Source of the DNA: Halorussus aquaticus
Lineage (GTDB): Archaea; Halobacteriota; Halobacteria; Halobacteriales; Haladaptataceae
Direction of reading: 5' to 3'
DNA: 64,000 bases
NCBI RefSeq assembly: GCF_024218795.1
Contig: NZ_CP100400.1
Coordinates: 1,364,001 to 1,428,000, forward strand
Shown: in pieces, positions 27,715 through 36,036 of the stretch
Layout: each line of letters opens with the position of its first letter
Numbering within the stretch: the first letter of the stretch is position 1
Made by a program: the position numbers and the translations under genes
Notes under the pieces: model-generated
Database searches by the model: none
The model's input: the letters and a program-made list of their open reading frames with translations, nothing else
Told to the model about the DNA's origin: nothing

Positions 27715-28793
27715 GTCTGCTTCGCTCCGTCGTCCGGAACGTCAAGGACGACGCGGTCGGACTGGCGACGACGCCCGTCGACACGTACCGCGAGGCCCGC
27801 TACACCGCCGAGGGCGTGCTAGCGGGCGACATCTCGCCCGTCCGACCGCTGAAGAGTCTGGGCCTGACGGTGGGCGCGCTGGTCGTCGTCCTCGCGCTCC
27901 TGTTCCCCATCTACTGGATACTCATCTCGGCGCTGTCGGGGTCCGGCGGGTCGATTCACTCGGTGGACGGCCTGCGACTGTTCCCCGAGCAACCCTCGAT
28001 ACAACCGTTCGTCTGGGTGCTGGGCGACCTCATCGTGCCGAGCTATCGCATCGGGTTGGCCATCCCGTTCACCGAGTCGGCGCTGGTGTTCGACACGCCC
28101 CAGATAACGTTCCTCGACGCGTCGGCGTACGGCGTGGACAACCCCTCGGGCTTCAAGATGTTCTTCTGGAACAGCCTCACGGTGGCTATTCCGACCGTCA
28201 TCCTCTCGATGTGTCTGGTCGTCCCCGGCGCGTACGCGCTCTCGCGCCGGAAGTTCGTGGGCCGCCGGAAGATTCTGTTCGGCTACGTCCTGCTCACGCA
28301 GGTCGGCGGCGGTCTGGGCATCGCGCTGCTCATCGGTCTGTACACCGTATTCGTGCAGGTCGGACTCAACGACAGCAAACTCGCGCTGTCGGTCTACTAC
28401 GCGGCGACGGCCGTCCCGTTCAACACGTGGCTGCTGAAGACCTACATGGACGGCATCCCCGTCTCCTACGAGGAGGCCGCGGTCGTGGACGGCGCGCCCG
28501 CGTGGCGAGTGGTCGTCGAGGTCATCCTCCCGCTGTCGAAGGCGGGACTGGCGACCGTGTTCATCTTCACCTTCCTCACGGGATGGACCGAGTTCGTCGT
28601 GGCCCAGACCCTGCTCGGGACCGAGAACTACACCCTTCCGGTCGGCCTGTTCTCGCTGGTCTCGGAGTACTCGGTGCCGTGGGCGCGCTTCTCGGCGTTC
28701 GCGCTGACGTTCGCCTCGCCCATCATGCTGGTCTACCTGTTCGCCCAGCGCTACATCGAGGGCGGTCTCTCGTTCAGCGGGATGGAAGGGTAG
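27711..28793 (+). CDS. malG: Sugar ABC transporter permease (MalG type)
   Basis: A 360-residue permease. The first hydrophobic helix follows residue 50 or so (SLGLTVGALVVVLALLF). The EAA loop VSYEEAAVVDGAPAWRVV, near residue 252, is the MalK interaction site. The GTG start overlaps malF by 4 bp; a start 16 codons upstream would lie inside malF without homology. Together with malF and malK it forms the importer. Confidence 0.9.
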   Translation: MSLLRSVVRNVKDDAVGLATTPVDTYREARYTAEGVLAGDISPVRPLKSLGLTVGALVVVLALLFPIYWILISALSGSGGSIHSVDGLRLFPEQPSIQPFVWVLGDLIVPSYRIGLAIPFTESALVFDTPQITFLDASAYGVDNPSGFKMFFWNSLTVAIPTVILSMCLVVPGAYALSRRKFVGRRKILFGYVLLTQVGGGLGIALLIGLYTVFVQVGLNDSKLALSVYYAATAVPFNTWLLKTYMDGIPVSYEEAAVVDGAPAWRVVVEVILPLSKAGLATVFIFTFLTGWTEFVVAQTLLGTENYTLPVGLFSLVSEYSVPWARFSAFALTFASPIMLVYLFAQRYIEGGLSFSGMEG

Positions 28794-28889
28794 CCGTCCT
28801 CGGTCCGACTCCTCTCGCTGAATCTCTCATTGTTCCCTACTTCTCCGAAGCCGAACGAACTAACTACCGGCCCTGTGAACCGCTCGCAC

Positions 28890-29558
28890 ATGAAAGCAGG
28901 CGTACTCGGCATCGTTCACGACGATTTCGAGGTCGTGGACTCGTTCTCCGACACGGTCGAGAGAGGCGACAGGGAACTGGAGCGCGTGCTGGACGTCCGG
29001 CGGGTCTTCTCGCTCCCGTCCGGCGAGGTCGCGTTCGAGGGTCGCGCGGCGGTCGAGCGCGTCGTGGACAGGACTACCGCCGAACTCGGCTTCGGCGAGG
29101 TCCGAATCGAGGAGACGCCCGGGACCGAAGTCCGCACGACGGAACTGGTCGGCGTCCCGGGCGAGTTCGTCGTCGCCGGGAGCGGCGAGGGCACCTTCGC
29201 GTTCGACCTCGTGAGCCACGACACGAAGGCCGACATCGAGCGGGCGACCCTCGACCTGTCGGCGTTCCTCGACGGCCAGACCGACGCCGAACCGTGGCGG
29301 GCCGGGTTCTACGACACCGACGGGAACTGCGAGAACGGGGTCCTCCACGGGACCGACCTGCTCGCCGACGACCGGACCGCCGGACTGCTCGACGGCGCTG
29401 AGTTCAACCAACTCGGTCTCGACTGCTCGTACGGCGACCGGTCGCTCAAGATGACGGCGGCCGAGAGCGGGTACGTCGAGGTGTACCGGCCGAGCGAGTT
29501 CGAGACCGCCGACTTCCTCCAGTACCTCCTCGACGAGGTCGTCCCCCACGCGGAGTAG
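28890..29558 (+). CDS. Uncharacterised soluble acidic protein
   Basis: A 222-residue acidic protein with an ordered alternation of helices and strands (MKAGVLGIVHDDFEVVD, then RRVFSLPSGEVAFEG). No signal, membrane helix or catalytic motif is recognised. The start MKAGVLGIV is preferred over one 20 codons upstream because the upstream part is proline/arginine-rich. It sits after malG with its own 96-bp gap, so membership of the mal operon is uncertain. Confidence 0.75.
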   Translation: MKAGVLGIVHDDFEVVDSFSDTVERGDRELERVLDVRRVFSLPSGEVAFEGRAAVERVVDRTTAELGFGEVRIEETPGTEVRTTELVGVPGEFVVAGSGEGTFAFDLVSHDTKADIERATLDLSAFLDGQTDAEPWRAGFYDTDGNCENGVLHGTDLLADDRTAGLLDGAEFNQLGLDCSYGDRSLKMTAAESGYVEVYRPSEFETADFLQYLLDEVVPHAE

Positions 29559-29578
29559 TCGCTCCCCCGAACTCGGTT

Positions 29579-29656
29579 TCACTCGTCGCCGACGAACACC
29601 GTCTTCAGGCGACTGCCGCACTCCGGACAGCAGAGCGTCTGCCGCGTCGCCGTCGG
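29579..29656 (-). pseudogene. 3' remnant of a zinc-ribbon gene
   Basis: Reverse-strand codons after the dabA stop read PTATRQTLCCPECGSRLKTV and end in FVGDE and TGA. The CCPECGS knuckle is a clear zinc-ribbon half. There is no start codon, because the frame opens at the dabA stop itself. It looks like the C-terminal piece of a gene truncated at the dabA boundary; it is also exactly in frame with dabA. Confidence 0.6.
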
Positions 29657-32059
29657 CTAATCGTCTGTGACAGCGAGAGCGGTCGGCATCTCCGAGTGTG
29701 CTTCGGTCTGTTCGGACACTGGCGTCCACTCCAAGTCCTCCTCGTAGTGGAAGGCGCGGTGGTCCTGAGTGGGGTCGACGACTGTCAGTGATAGCCAGTC
29801 GTTGTCCAGCAGTTCGGTCAACTCTTCGTGGTCGGTCAGGACGCTGGCGACGCGTTCGACCGGCGCGTGGACGACCGTCGAGAGGCGAAGCGGCTGGTGG
29901 TACGGTTCGTCGTCTGCGGCCATCAGCGACTGGAGCGGAAGCCCCGTCATCAGATCACCGCCGTTGCCCTGATAGACGCCGACGTTACCGACTGGGTTCT
30001 GGGTCACCTTCGACCCGCTACCGTAGACGGCGTTGTCGACCGCCGAAAAGTAGTACTGGTTGTTGATCCACTGGGTGACGACCATCGGACCGGTGAGGAT
30101 CGCTTCGAGTGCGTCGCCGTCGGGGTCAGTCGACCAGTCGTAGGAGTGGAGGAACACGCGGCCGTCGAGGTCGAAATCGCTCGTCAGTTCGCGGGGACCG
30201 ACGACGAAGCCAGCGTTACCCGCCAGCCCCCACTCGGGACGCGTTTCGGCCCAGTCGGCGGCGCGGCGTTCCGTCTCGCTGAGGCCTACCGAGCCGTCGG
30301 TCCCCATCGACTCGGCGCGCTCGGCAGTCGCGTTCTCTCGAGCCTTCGCGAGGTCCGTGCGCAACCGGTCGAGGTCGTCCGCGTGGCTCTCGGGCACGTC
30401 GTCCGCGAACAGTTCCACTTCGTCGGTCGTGGTGTTGTGCTGGCCACCGAGGAAAACCGTATCCTCGGGGATGTCGAACCCGCGGTCGCGGAGTTCAGCC
30501 TTGACAGCTTCGTCGTTACAGATCGTCGCAAGGACGCGGGCACTCGGACCACCGGGGTTGCCAGCACAGGCACCACAGTCCAAACTCGAATCGTACGGGT
30601 TGTTTGCGGTCTCGCTGGCGTGGCCCGCGAAGACGACCAAGCGACCGAACTCGTCCCATCCCATCAACTCGAAGGCAGTCGCGGCGTACTCGACTTTCTC
30701 GTCGTGGGTCAGCCCCACCGGTAGGTCGCCGGAGTAGGTGTCTCGGTGGGTGACCGACGGCTCACAGAACTCGTGGTCGTCGGGAACCCGCTCGGCGGCG
30801 GCGTCGAACAGGTCGCGGACGCGTCCGGGGACGAGCGTGCGAGCCGCGAGCGAGAGACCGTAGCCGCTCCCGGCGGTCTCGACGTAGGCGTAGGCGGTGG
30901 CGGCGTTGGCCTCCAGCGTCTCGACGACTTCGTCGGCGGCCGCGCGAATGCCGGACAAGCGGTCGTGGCGTGCCCGCGTATCGTCGTCAGTCGGAACGTC
31001 GGCGATGTGATGCTGTGGGTCGAGAATCGGGGGGCAGGCGTCGACCGCAACGTCGGCGTCGTATCCCTGATACTCCATCGGGATGCCGAAGAAGCCAGCG
31101 TATCCGTGGGTCTCGTAGTCGCCCGTCGCCTCGATGTGACGACGGATGACCTCCGAGCGGGTGTCGATACAGAAGACCAACTGGGCGTCCGGGCGGCCCG
31201 ACGTATCGCCGTCGTCCATCGACTGACTCTCGGTTGCGACGGCCTCGACGAGGTCGTCGCGGTAGGTCGCTTCCCACGCGCGAAGGAACGCCTCCGCGAG
31301 TTCGTCGGCCGGGTTCGCGTTGATATCGTTCGAAGGCTCGATGTCAGCGCCGACAGCATCTAGCAGTGCCAGACGCACCGCGAGATACTCTTCCAGCGAG
31401 ATGGGATACGTCGACTGCCACACGCCCTCGTCCTCGGCGCGTCGCTTGATGAACCCGGTCCAGCCCGGGAGCGCGGCCAGTTGCTCCTCGAAGATGGACA
31501 CCCACTGGCTCTCCGGGTGCGACTTCAGGACCGCCTCGATGGTGTCGATCGGTGCTTCAGGTAGGTCAGCAACGAGTCCTTCGTCGGGGATTTGGCCGTC
31601 GTGTTCCGCCACCCCCCGGAAGGCGGAGTAGAACCCCTTCTCGCGGTTCGGCATCGACCAGTGGGCGCTCTCCTCGTCGAGGAAGGCCGACAGCCACTTC
31701 GTCAGCACTTGGTCGACGTGGTCTGTGGCGGTGTCCGTGTCACCGTCCTCGGTGTCGGCCGTGTCGGCTATGCGGTCGAGTAGCGTCTCGGGGTCTTCCT
31801 CGTAGCCTGCCTCGGCGAGTTCTCTTTCGAGGATCTCCGGGTCTATCTGGCCGCGTTCCAACGCCGTTCCGAACGTCTCGGCACTGGGGTAGCCACGGCC
31901 GCCCAACAGAGTAGCCGCCTGCTCGACGGCCTCTCCGAACGGCCGGTCTTCGAACCCCGAGAGGGGGTTGGCCGTCACGAACGAGTGGATTGGCCAGAGG
32001 GGTCCGACAGTGGTCGCGGCCTCGTCGATGCTGTCGCGGATGGCGGATTCAACGCTCAT
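29657..32059 (-). CDS. dabA: Inorganic carbon transporter subunit DabA (DUF2309)
   Basis: An 800-residue soluble/peripheral subunit of the DAB bicarbonate pump, in which a beta-carbonic-anhydrase-like site converts CO2 to bicarbonate. The metal-site residues match the family: VFCIDTRSE (Cys and Asp near 296-298), VFAGHASETANN (His near 480) and DCGACAGNPG (Cys near 492). The gene overlaps the 3' end of dabB by 11 bp, which supports coupled translation. It would raise cytoplasmic bicarbonate for carboxylations. Confidence 0.9.
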   Translation of the reverse strand: MSVESAIRDSIDEAATTVGPLWPIHSFVTANPLSGFEDRPFGEAVEQAATLLGGRGYPSAETFGTALERGQIDPEILERELAEAGYEEDPETLLDRIADTADTEDGDTDTATDHVDQVLTKWLSAFLDEESAHWSMPNREKGFYSAFRGVAEHDGQIPDEGLVADLPEAPIDTIEAVLKSHPESQWVSIFEEQLAALPGWTGFIKRRAEDEGVWQSTYPISLEEYLAVRLALLDAVGADIEPSNDINANPADELAEAFLRAWEATYRDDLVEAVATESQSMDDGDTSGRPDAQLVFCIDTRSEVIRRHIEATGDYETHGYAGFFGIPMEYQGYDADVAVDACPPILDPQHHIADVPTDDDTRARHDRLSGIRAAADEVVETLEANAATAYAYVETAGSGYGLSLAARTLVPGRVRDLFDAAAERVPDDHEFCEPSVTHRDTYSGDLPVGLTHDEKVEYAATAFELMGWDEFGRLVVFAGHASETANNPYDSSLDCGACAGNPGGPSARVLATICNDEAVKAELRDRGFDIPEDTVFLGGQHNTTTDEVELFADDVPESHADDLDRLRTDLAKARENATAERAESMGTDGSVGLSETERRAADWAETRPEWGLAGNAGFVVGPRELTSDFDLDGRVFLHSYDWSTDPDGDALEAILTGPMVVTQWINNQYYFSAVDNAVYGSGSKVTQNPVGNVGVYQGNGGDLMTGLPLQSLMAADDEPYHQPLRLSTVVHAPVERVASVLTDHEELTELLDNDWLSLTVVDPTQDHRAFHYEEDLEWTPVSEQTEAHSEMPTALAVTDD

Positions 32060-33548
32060 TGTAGTCCTCCGTGGAAGTCAATAGGGTGTTCGACGACGGT
32101 TGGGTGGCGTTCAGCAGTGCCACGTAGAGGCGCTGGCTGCGTTCGTGGATGCCGGTCTCGATGCCGACGTAGATGGCGACGAAGCCGACGGCGATGATGC
32201 CGTGGAGCAGAGTTAGCTCGGTCGTTGCCGTGCCGACAGTCAGCAGTCCCGAGACGGCTTCGTAGACCACTGCGTAGACGACGATGGCCGGGAAGAACAC
32301 CAACGGAACGGCCCCGTAGCGGGCCAGCGTCGGAAGTGAGGTGTACTGGATTGCGCTCCGGGCCGCGTGGAGCGTGGTGACGACCACGAAGAAGTTCAAC
32401 AGGAGACCGCTGTCGACCTTCGCCCCCTTCCCCGTCATTACCGCGAACACCACTCCGCCAGCGAGTCCGGTTAGTAGTGCCACGACGACACCGACGGCGC
32501 TCGTCACGCGGCCTACCGTGTGTTTAGTGGTCTCGCTCGGACCGATGTGTTCGACTTGTTCGCCCGAACTGAGGAACTGGTAGGCCTTGTAGAAGCCGTG
32601 CAGGACGAGGTGAGTGACCGCGGCCCCGAAGAAACCGAGACCGGCTTGCATGATCATGAAGCCCATCTGACCGACCGTGGAACAGGCGAGCTTTCCCTTG
32701 ACGTCCGGCTGGACCGACTTCAGGAGCTTCCCGCCGATGGCACTGGCCGCGCCGACGGCGACCACTGCGAGCATGAGCGCGGGGTCGACCGTGATGACCG
32801 GTGCGAAGCGTGTCAGCAGGATGCCGCCCGCGTTGACGAACCCGGCATGCATCAGCGCCGACGCCGGTGTGGGTGCGGTCATCGAGGAGAGGAGCCACGT
32901 ATGGAAGGGGATCAAAGCGGACTGGATCATCGCCGCGAGTACGAGCGCGCTGGCGGCGATCAGCCACACCGGTCCACCGAGCGCGTTGGCGGTCGCGCCG
33001 ATTCCGGAGATCGTCGTCGCGCCGGTCGTCCACCACAACGCCGTCAGCGCGACGCCGAGGATGGCACTGCTACAGAGGAAGTACTTGCGGGCGACCGCAG
33101 CAGCCGCCTGCGCCTGCTCCCATCCGCTGACAGTACCGATGAGTTCCGCCATCAGCAGTCCCATCGTCACCCACAGGATTCCGAACAGTGCGACGTGGTC
33201 GGCCGCGACGAGTGCCATCACGGTCACAGTGAAACCGAACGTAGCGGCGAAGAATCTCGTTTCGTGGGTACTCCCGGCCATGTAGCGGCGCGAGTAGCTG
33301 TGAACGACACCGCTGAAGAACGTGACCACCACCCACATGAGAACGGTCAGGCCGTCGACGGCGAGCAGGCCCGGGATTTCCCACGCACCACCGAACCGGA
33401 ATCTGGCGATTAGGACGGCGATACTCGCGGCGAACAGCGACCACACGAGCCACGTTAGTGCAACGGGCACGAACGGTGATTCGACCGTCGTGTCCGGGAG
33501 CGCTCCGACCGTCGGTTTCGAACTGTGTCCTGACATCGTTCTGCCCAT
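32049..33548 (-). CDS. dabB: Inorganic carbon transporter subunit DabB (NuoL/Mrp-type)
   Basis: A 499-residue membrane protein with about 13 hydrophobic helices, of the proton-channel family of complex I NuoL. The motifs HTWLLSSMTAPTPASALMHA and KPTVGALPDT flank its membrane core. It energises DabA with a cation gradient. A second start four codons downstream (MSGHSSKP) is equally likely. Together with dabA and the Lrp regulator it forms a compact module. Confidence 0.88.
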   Translation of the reverse strand: MGRTMSGHSSKPTVGALPDTTVESPFVPVALTWLVWSLFAASIAVLIARFRFGGAWEIPGLLAVDGLTVLMWVVVTFFSGVVHSYSRRYMAGSTHETRFFAATFGFTVTVMALVAADHVALFGILWVTMGLLMAELIGTVSGWEQAQAAAAVARKYFLCSSAILGVALTALWWTTGATTISGIGATANALGGPVWLIAASALVLAAMIQSALIPFHTWLLSSMTAPTPASALMHAGFVNAGGILLTRFAPVITVDPALMLAVVAVGAASAIGGKLLKSVQPDVKGKLACSTVGQMGFMIMQAGLGFFGAAVTHLVLHGFYKAYQFLSSGEQVEHIGPSETTKHTVGRVTSAVGVVVALLTGLAGGVVFAVMTGKGAKVDSGLLLNFFVVVTTLHAARSAIQYTSLPTLARYGAVPLVFFPAIVVYAVVYEAVSGLLTVGTATTELTLLHGIIAVGFVAIYVGIETGIHERSQRLYVALLNATQPSSNTLLTSTEDYNER

Positions 33549-33897
33549 CCTACGACTCGTTGTGGCACCCGCCCCGGTCTCATGGGGTACGCTTCTGGTC
33601 GTTTCTACCTCTCCTTTTGAACAGACTGTCTGTTAAGTCTGTCTATATTCACACTCTGTTCGCAATTTGGGAATGATAGAACATTATGTTTATCTGGATG
33701 TGCGAGTAGGTGCCAAGTAGCGGAGTCAGGTGGAGAGACTTCGACCCGTACCGACGTGTCTCCGGGGCGACGAGGCCGGACCGTGGCCGGGCCTGTCGCA
33801 TCATCGAGACGACCGGATAGCGCTCGTCGGAAAACGGGGCCGACTCGGTACAGGTATTCGTCGCGCGACCGAAACGGGACGTCAAACGCGTCCTCGT
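33549..33897. promoter_or_regulatory. Intergenic region upstream of dabB
   Basis: A 349-bp region between the dabB start and the Lrp stop, without a gene. The dabB-proximal part (33610-33665) is AT-rich, has TATA-like cttaaca and aatatag on the reverse strand, and contains a perfect palindrome at 33621-33633. The part from 33720 to 33897 shows no coding-type composition on either strand. Confidence 0.5.
33621..33633. promoter_or_regulatory. Candidate operator palindrome before dabB
   Basis: The sequence acagactgtctgt is perfectly symmetric around its central base, and the half-site recurs directly afterwards as agtctgtct (33637-33644 region). It lies about 75-85 bp from the dabB start. Binding by the adjacent Lrp protein is a guess from proximity. 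Confidence 0.45.
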
Positions 33898-34383
33898 CTA
33901 GGAATCGTTCTGTGCGTGGGTTTCGGAATCGAACTTGCCGAAGGGCGTCGTCTCGTGGCTCCGAACGAGAACTTCGTCGGCCACGGTGAGCCCCATATCG
34001 AGGAGTTTCTGTGCGACGGGTGTGATGTCGCTGTCAGACTCGCCGACGACGGTGACGAGGAGGTTCTGTTCACCGGTGACCAACTCCTGCACTGAGACGA
34101 CGCCGTCGATTTCGAGGATATCGGGAATGCGGTCACCACGCTCGGGTATCGAAGCGGTGCAGTACAGCAACATTCGGAGCGGATACCCCGATTTCTGATA
34201 ATCGACGTTGGCGCTGTACCCTTTGATTATGCCGTCGGATTCGAGTTGCTGGATGCGCTTGCGGACGGTACTGTCCGAGGTGTCGGTCCGCTCCGCGATA
34301 TCTCCGGACGACATGTTACGAGCGTCTTCCTGAAGTGCATACAGGATCGCTTCGTCGACGTCGTCGATTTCCTCGTCAGTCAT
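33898..34383 (-). CDS. Lrp/AsnC-family transcription regulator
   Basis: A 161-residue regulator with an N-terminal helix-turn-helix (DEAILYALQEDARNMSSGDIAERTD to STVRKRIQQLE, residues 8-45) and a C-terminal RAM ligand-binding domain (VSVQELVTGEQNLLVTVVG). The start MTDEEIDDVDEAIL was chosen over a longer frame with no domain. It runs in the same direction as dabB, which suggests control of the dab pair; the ligand is unknown. Confidence 0.85.
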   Translation of the reverse strand: MTDEEIDDVDEAILYALQEDARNMSSGDIAERTDTSDSTVRKRIQQLESDGIIKGYSANVDYQKSGYPLRMLLYCTASIPERGDRIPDILEIDGVVSVQELVTGEQNLLVTVVGESDSDITPVAQKLLDMGLTVADEVLVRSHETTPFGKFDSETHAQNDS

Positions 34384-34702
34384 ACCAGTGTATCCGAAAC
34401 AGAGACACTTTACCTTTTGATGTTGGTCGGTCACTCTCCGTGCGCCTGTGGGAGATTCGGTACGCGAACACCAATTGCGGCCACGGTCAAAGACCCATCG
34501 GCGTAGGTCACTGATGCACCGAGCGGTCTGATTTCGACTACTCGCCCACACCGGCACGGAGACGGTCGCCAACCAGTTGGTCGAGCTCGACGTCCACCGC
34601 CAAGTCGCGTTCCTCCGTGAGGCGGACGCGATTCCGAAGGGGGTCCGTGACACCATCTATCTCGGAAGCCTTATCCGTAAGCCGGTACTCTCTCAGGTTG
34701 CA
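34384..34702. other. Intergenic region between Lrp and cspA genes
   Basis: About 319 bp of divergent intergenic sequence. AT-rich patches near 34400-34425 and 34665-34680 (ccttatccgtaa) may be promoters for the two sides. Frames crossing the region lack starts with homology, and no gene is claimed. Confidence 0.4.
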
Positions 34703-34897
34703 ATGGCGAAAGGAACGGTCGACTTCTTCAACGACACAGGCGGTTACGGCTTTATCGAAACTGAGGACGCGGACGAGGACGTTTTCTTCCACATGGAGGA
34801 CGTTGGCGGCCCGGACCTCGAAGAGGGACAGGAAATCGAGTTCGACATCGAGCAGGCTGACAAGGGTCCGCGAGCGACTAACGTCCAGCGACTCTGA
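34703..34897 (+). CDS. cspA: Cold shock domain protein
   Basis: A 64-residue single-domain RNA/DNA-binding protein. RNP1 is GGYGFIE (residues 13-19) and RNP2 is DVFFHMED. It would melt RNA structure at low temperature or high salt. Length is typical for haloarchaeal CspA. A strong hairpin lies 49 bp beyond the stop. Confidence 0.93.
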   Translation: MAKGTVDFFNDTGGYGFIETEDADEDVFFHMEDVGGPDLEEGQEIEFDIEQADKGPRATNVQRL

Positions 34898-34945
34898 TTC
34901 GGACTTTCAGATAAACTAACTTACTTCGTTTATTTTCGCGCCGAG

Positions 34946-34963
34946 CGACGGCGTTCGCCGTCG
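34946..34963 (+). terminator. Perfect hairpin downstream of cspA
   Basis: cgacggcg and cgccgtcg form an 8-bp stem around two bases (or 7 bp with a 4-nt loop gttc). It lies in a GC-rich run preceded by T-rich DNA (ttattttcgcgccgagcga). It may stop or stabilise the cspA transcript, or the convergent aldo/keto reductase transcript. Confidence 0.4.
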
Positions 34964-35082
34964 TCGGGACGGATACTGGTCGTGTGCTGAGGACGTTCTG
35001 ATAGAGGCGTCTGGGCCGACCCCCGCAAGCAACGAAAAGTAATCGGGCGACGAGCACAGACTGACGGCGGACTCCGATTCGC

Positions 35083-35931
35083 CTACTCGTCGAGTCGCTT
35101 CATCTCCTCGTCGGAGAGGTCGAGACCGGACGCCGCGACGTTCTGTTCGAGGTGGTCCACGCTGGAGGTGCCCGGAATCGGGATGGTGACCGGCGAGTGC
35201 TGGAGCAGCCACGCCAGCGCGACCTGTCGCGGGGTGGCGTCGTGGTTCTCGGCCACGTCTTCCAGCACCGACCGCTTCTCGCCCAGTTCGCCGCCGCCGA
35301 TGGGGAAGTACGAGATGAAGCCGATTCCGGCGTCCTCGCAGGCCTCCAGCACGTCCTCGTGGTCGCGGTTACCGACGTTGTACTCGTTCTGGACCGTCGC
35401 CACGTCCACCACGTCGCGGGCCTCGTCCAACTGCTCGACGCTGACGTTGCTCAGGCCGACGTGGTCCACCAGTCCGTCGTCCTTCAGTTCGGCGAACGTC
35501 TGGACGGCCTCCTCGAAGGAGGCGTCCACGTCGGGGGTGTGCAACTGGTAGAGGTCGATGCTATCGACGCCGAGTCGGTCGATGCTGGTGAGAACCTGAT
35601 TTCGGAAGTAGTCGGGACCGCCGTGGGGAATCCAGTCGCCCGACCGGTTCCTGAGGAGTCCGGCCTTGGTCCCCACCACCGCGTCGTCGGGGTCGATGGC
35701 GTCGCGGATGATGCGCTCGCTGACTCCCGGGCCGTAGGAGTCGGCGGTGTCCACGAAGTCCACGTTCATCTCCACGGCGCGCCGGAGGACCTCCCGGGCC
35801 TCGTCCTCGTCGTCGGGCCTGCCGATGATGTCATCGCCGGTCAACCGCATCGCGCCGTACGCGAGTCTGTGGACCGTCAGTTCGCCGCCGATGTCGAACG
35901 TGTCGCTCTGGTTCTCGCTGACTTCGACCAT
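35083..35931 (-). CDS. Aldo/keto reductase
   Basis: A 282-residue TIM-barrel NAD(P)H reductase. The catalytic tetrad appears as DTADSYGPG (Asp and Tyr, near 61-66), VVGTKAGLL (Lys) and LYQLHTPD (His). The C-terminal IPGTSSVDHLEQN binds the cofactor phosphate. It reduces aldehydes or ketones, with the natural substrate unknown. It is divergent from the rhomboid gene, and the long open frame on its other strand is only a GC-bias shadow. Confidence 0.88.
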   Translation of the reverse strand: MVEVSENQSDTFDIGGELTVHRLAYGAMRLTGDDIIGRPDDEDEAREVLRRAVEMNVDFVDTADSYGPGVSERIIRDAIDPDDAVVGTKAGLLRNRSGDWIPHGGPDYFRNQVLTSIDRLGVDSIDLYQLHTPDVDASFEEAVQTFAELKDDGLVDHVGLSNVSVEQLDEARDVVDVATVQNEYNVGNRDHEDVLEACEDAGIGFISYFPIGGGELGEKRSVLEDVAENHDATPRQVALAWLLQHSPVTIPIPGTSSVDHLEQNVAASGLDLSDEEMKRLDE

Positions 35932-36036
35932 ACCGTCCGTGCGGCCGTGATTTCATTAGTCGTTCTGGTAGCCCTCGGTCTTGCAGGGAGCGACCGGGGC
36001 GACGCTTTTGGTGGTCGCGCACGAACTCGACTTCGA

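Noticed and set aside
33649..33885. A 78-codon reverse frame between dabB and lrp
   Set aside because: Arg/Ser/Thr-rich with rare-codon use, no motif and no promoter.
34538..34792. An 84-codon reverse frame upstream of and into cspA
   Set aside because: It overlaps the cspA gene and has no start or domain; treated as a shadow.
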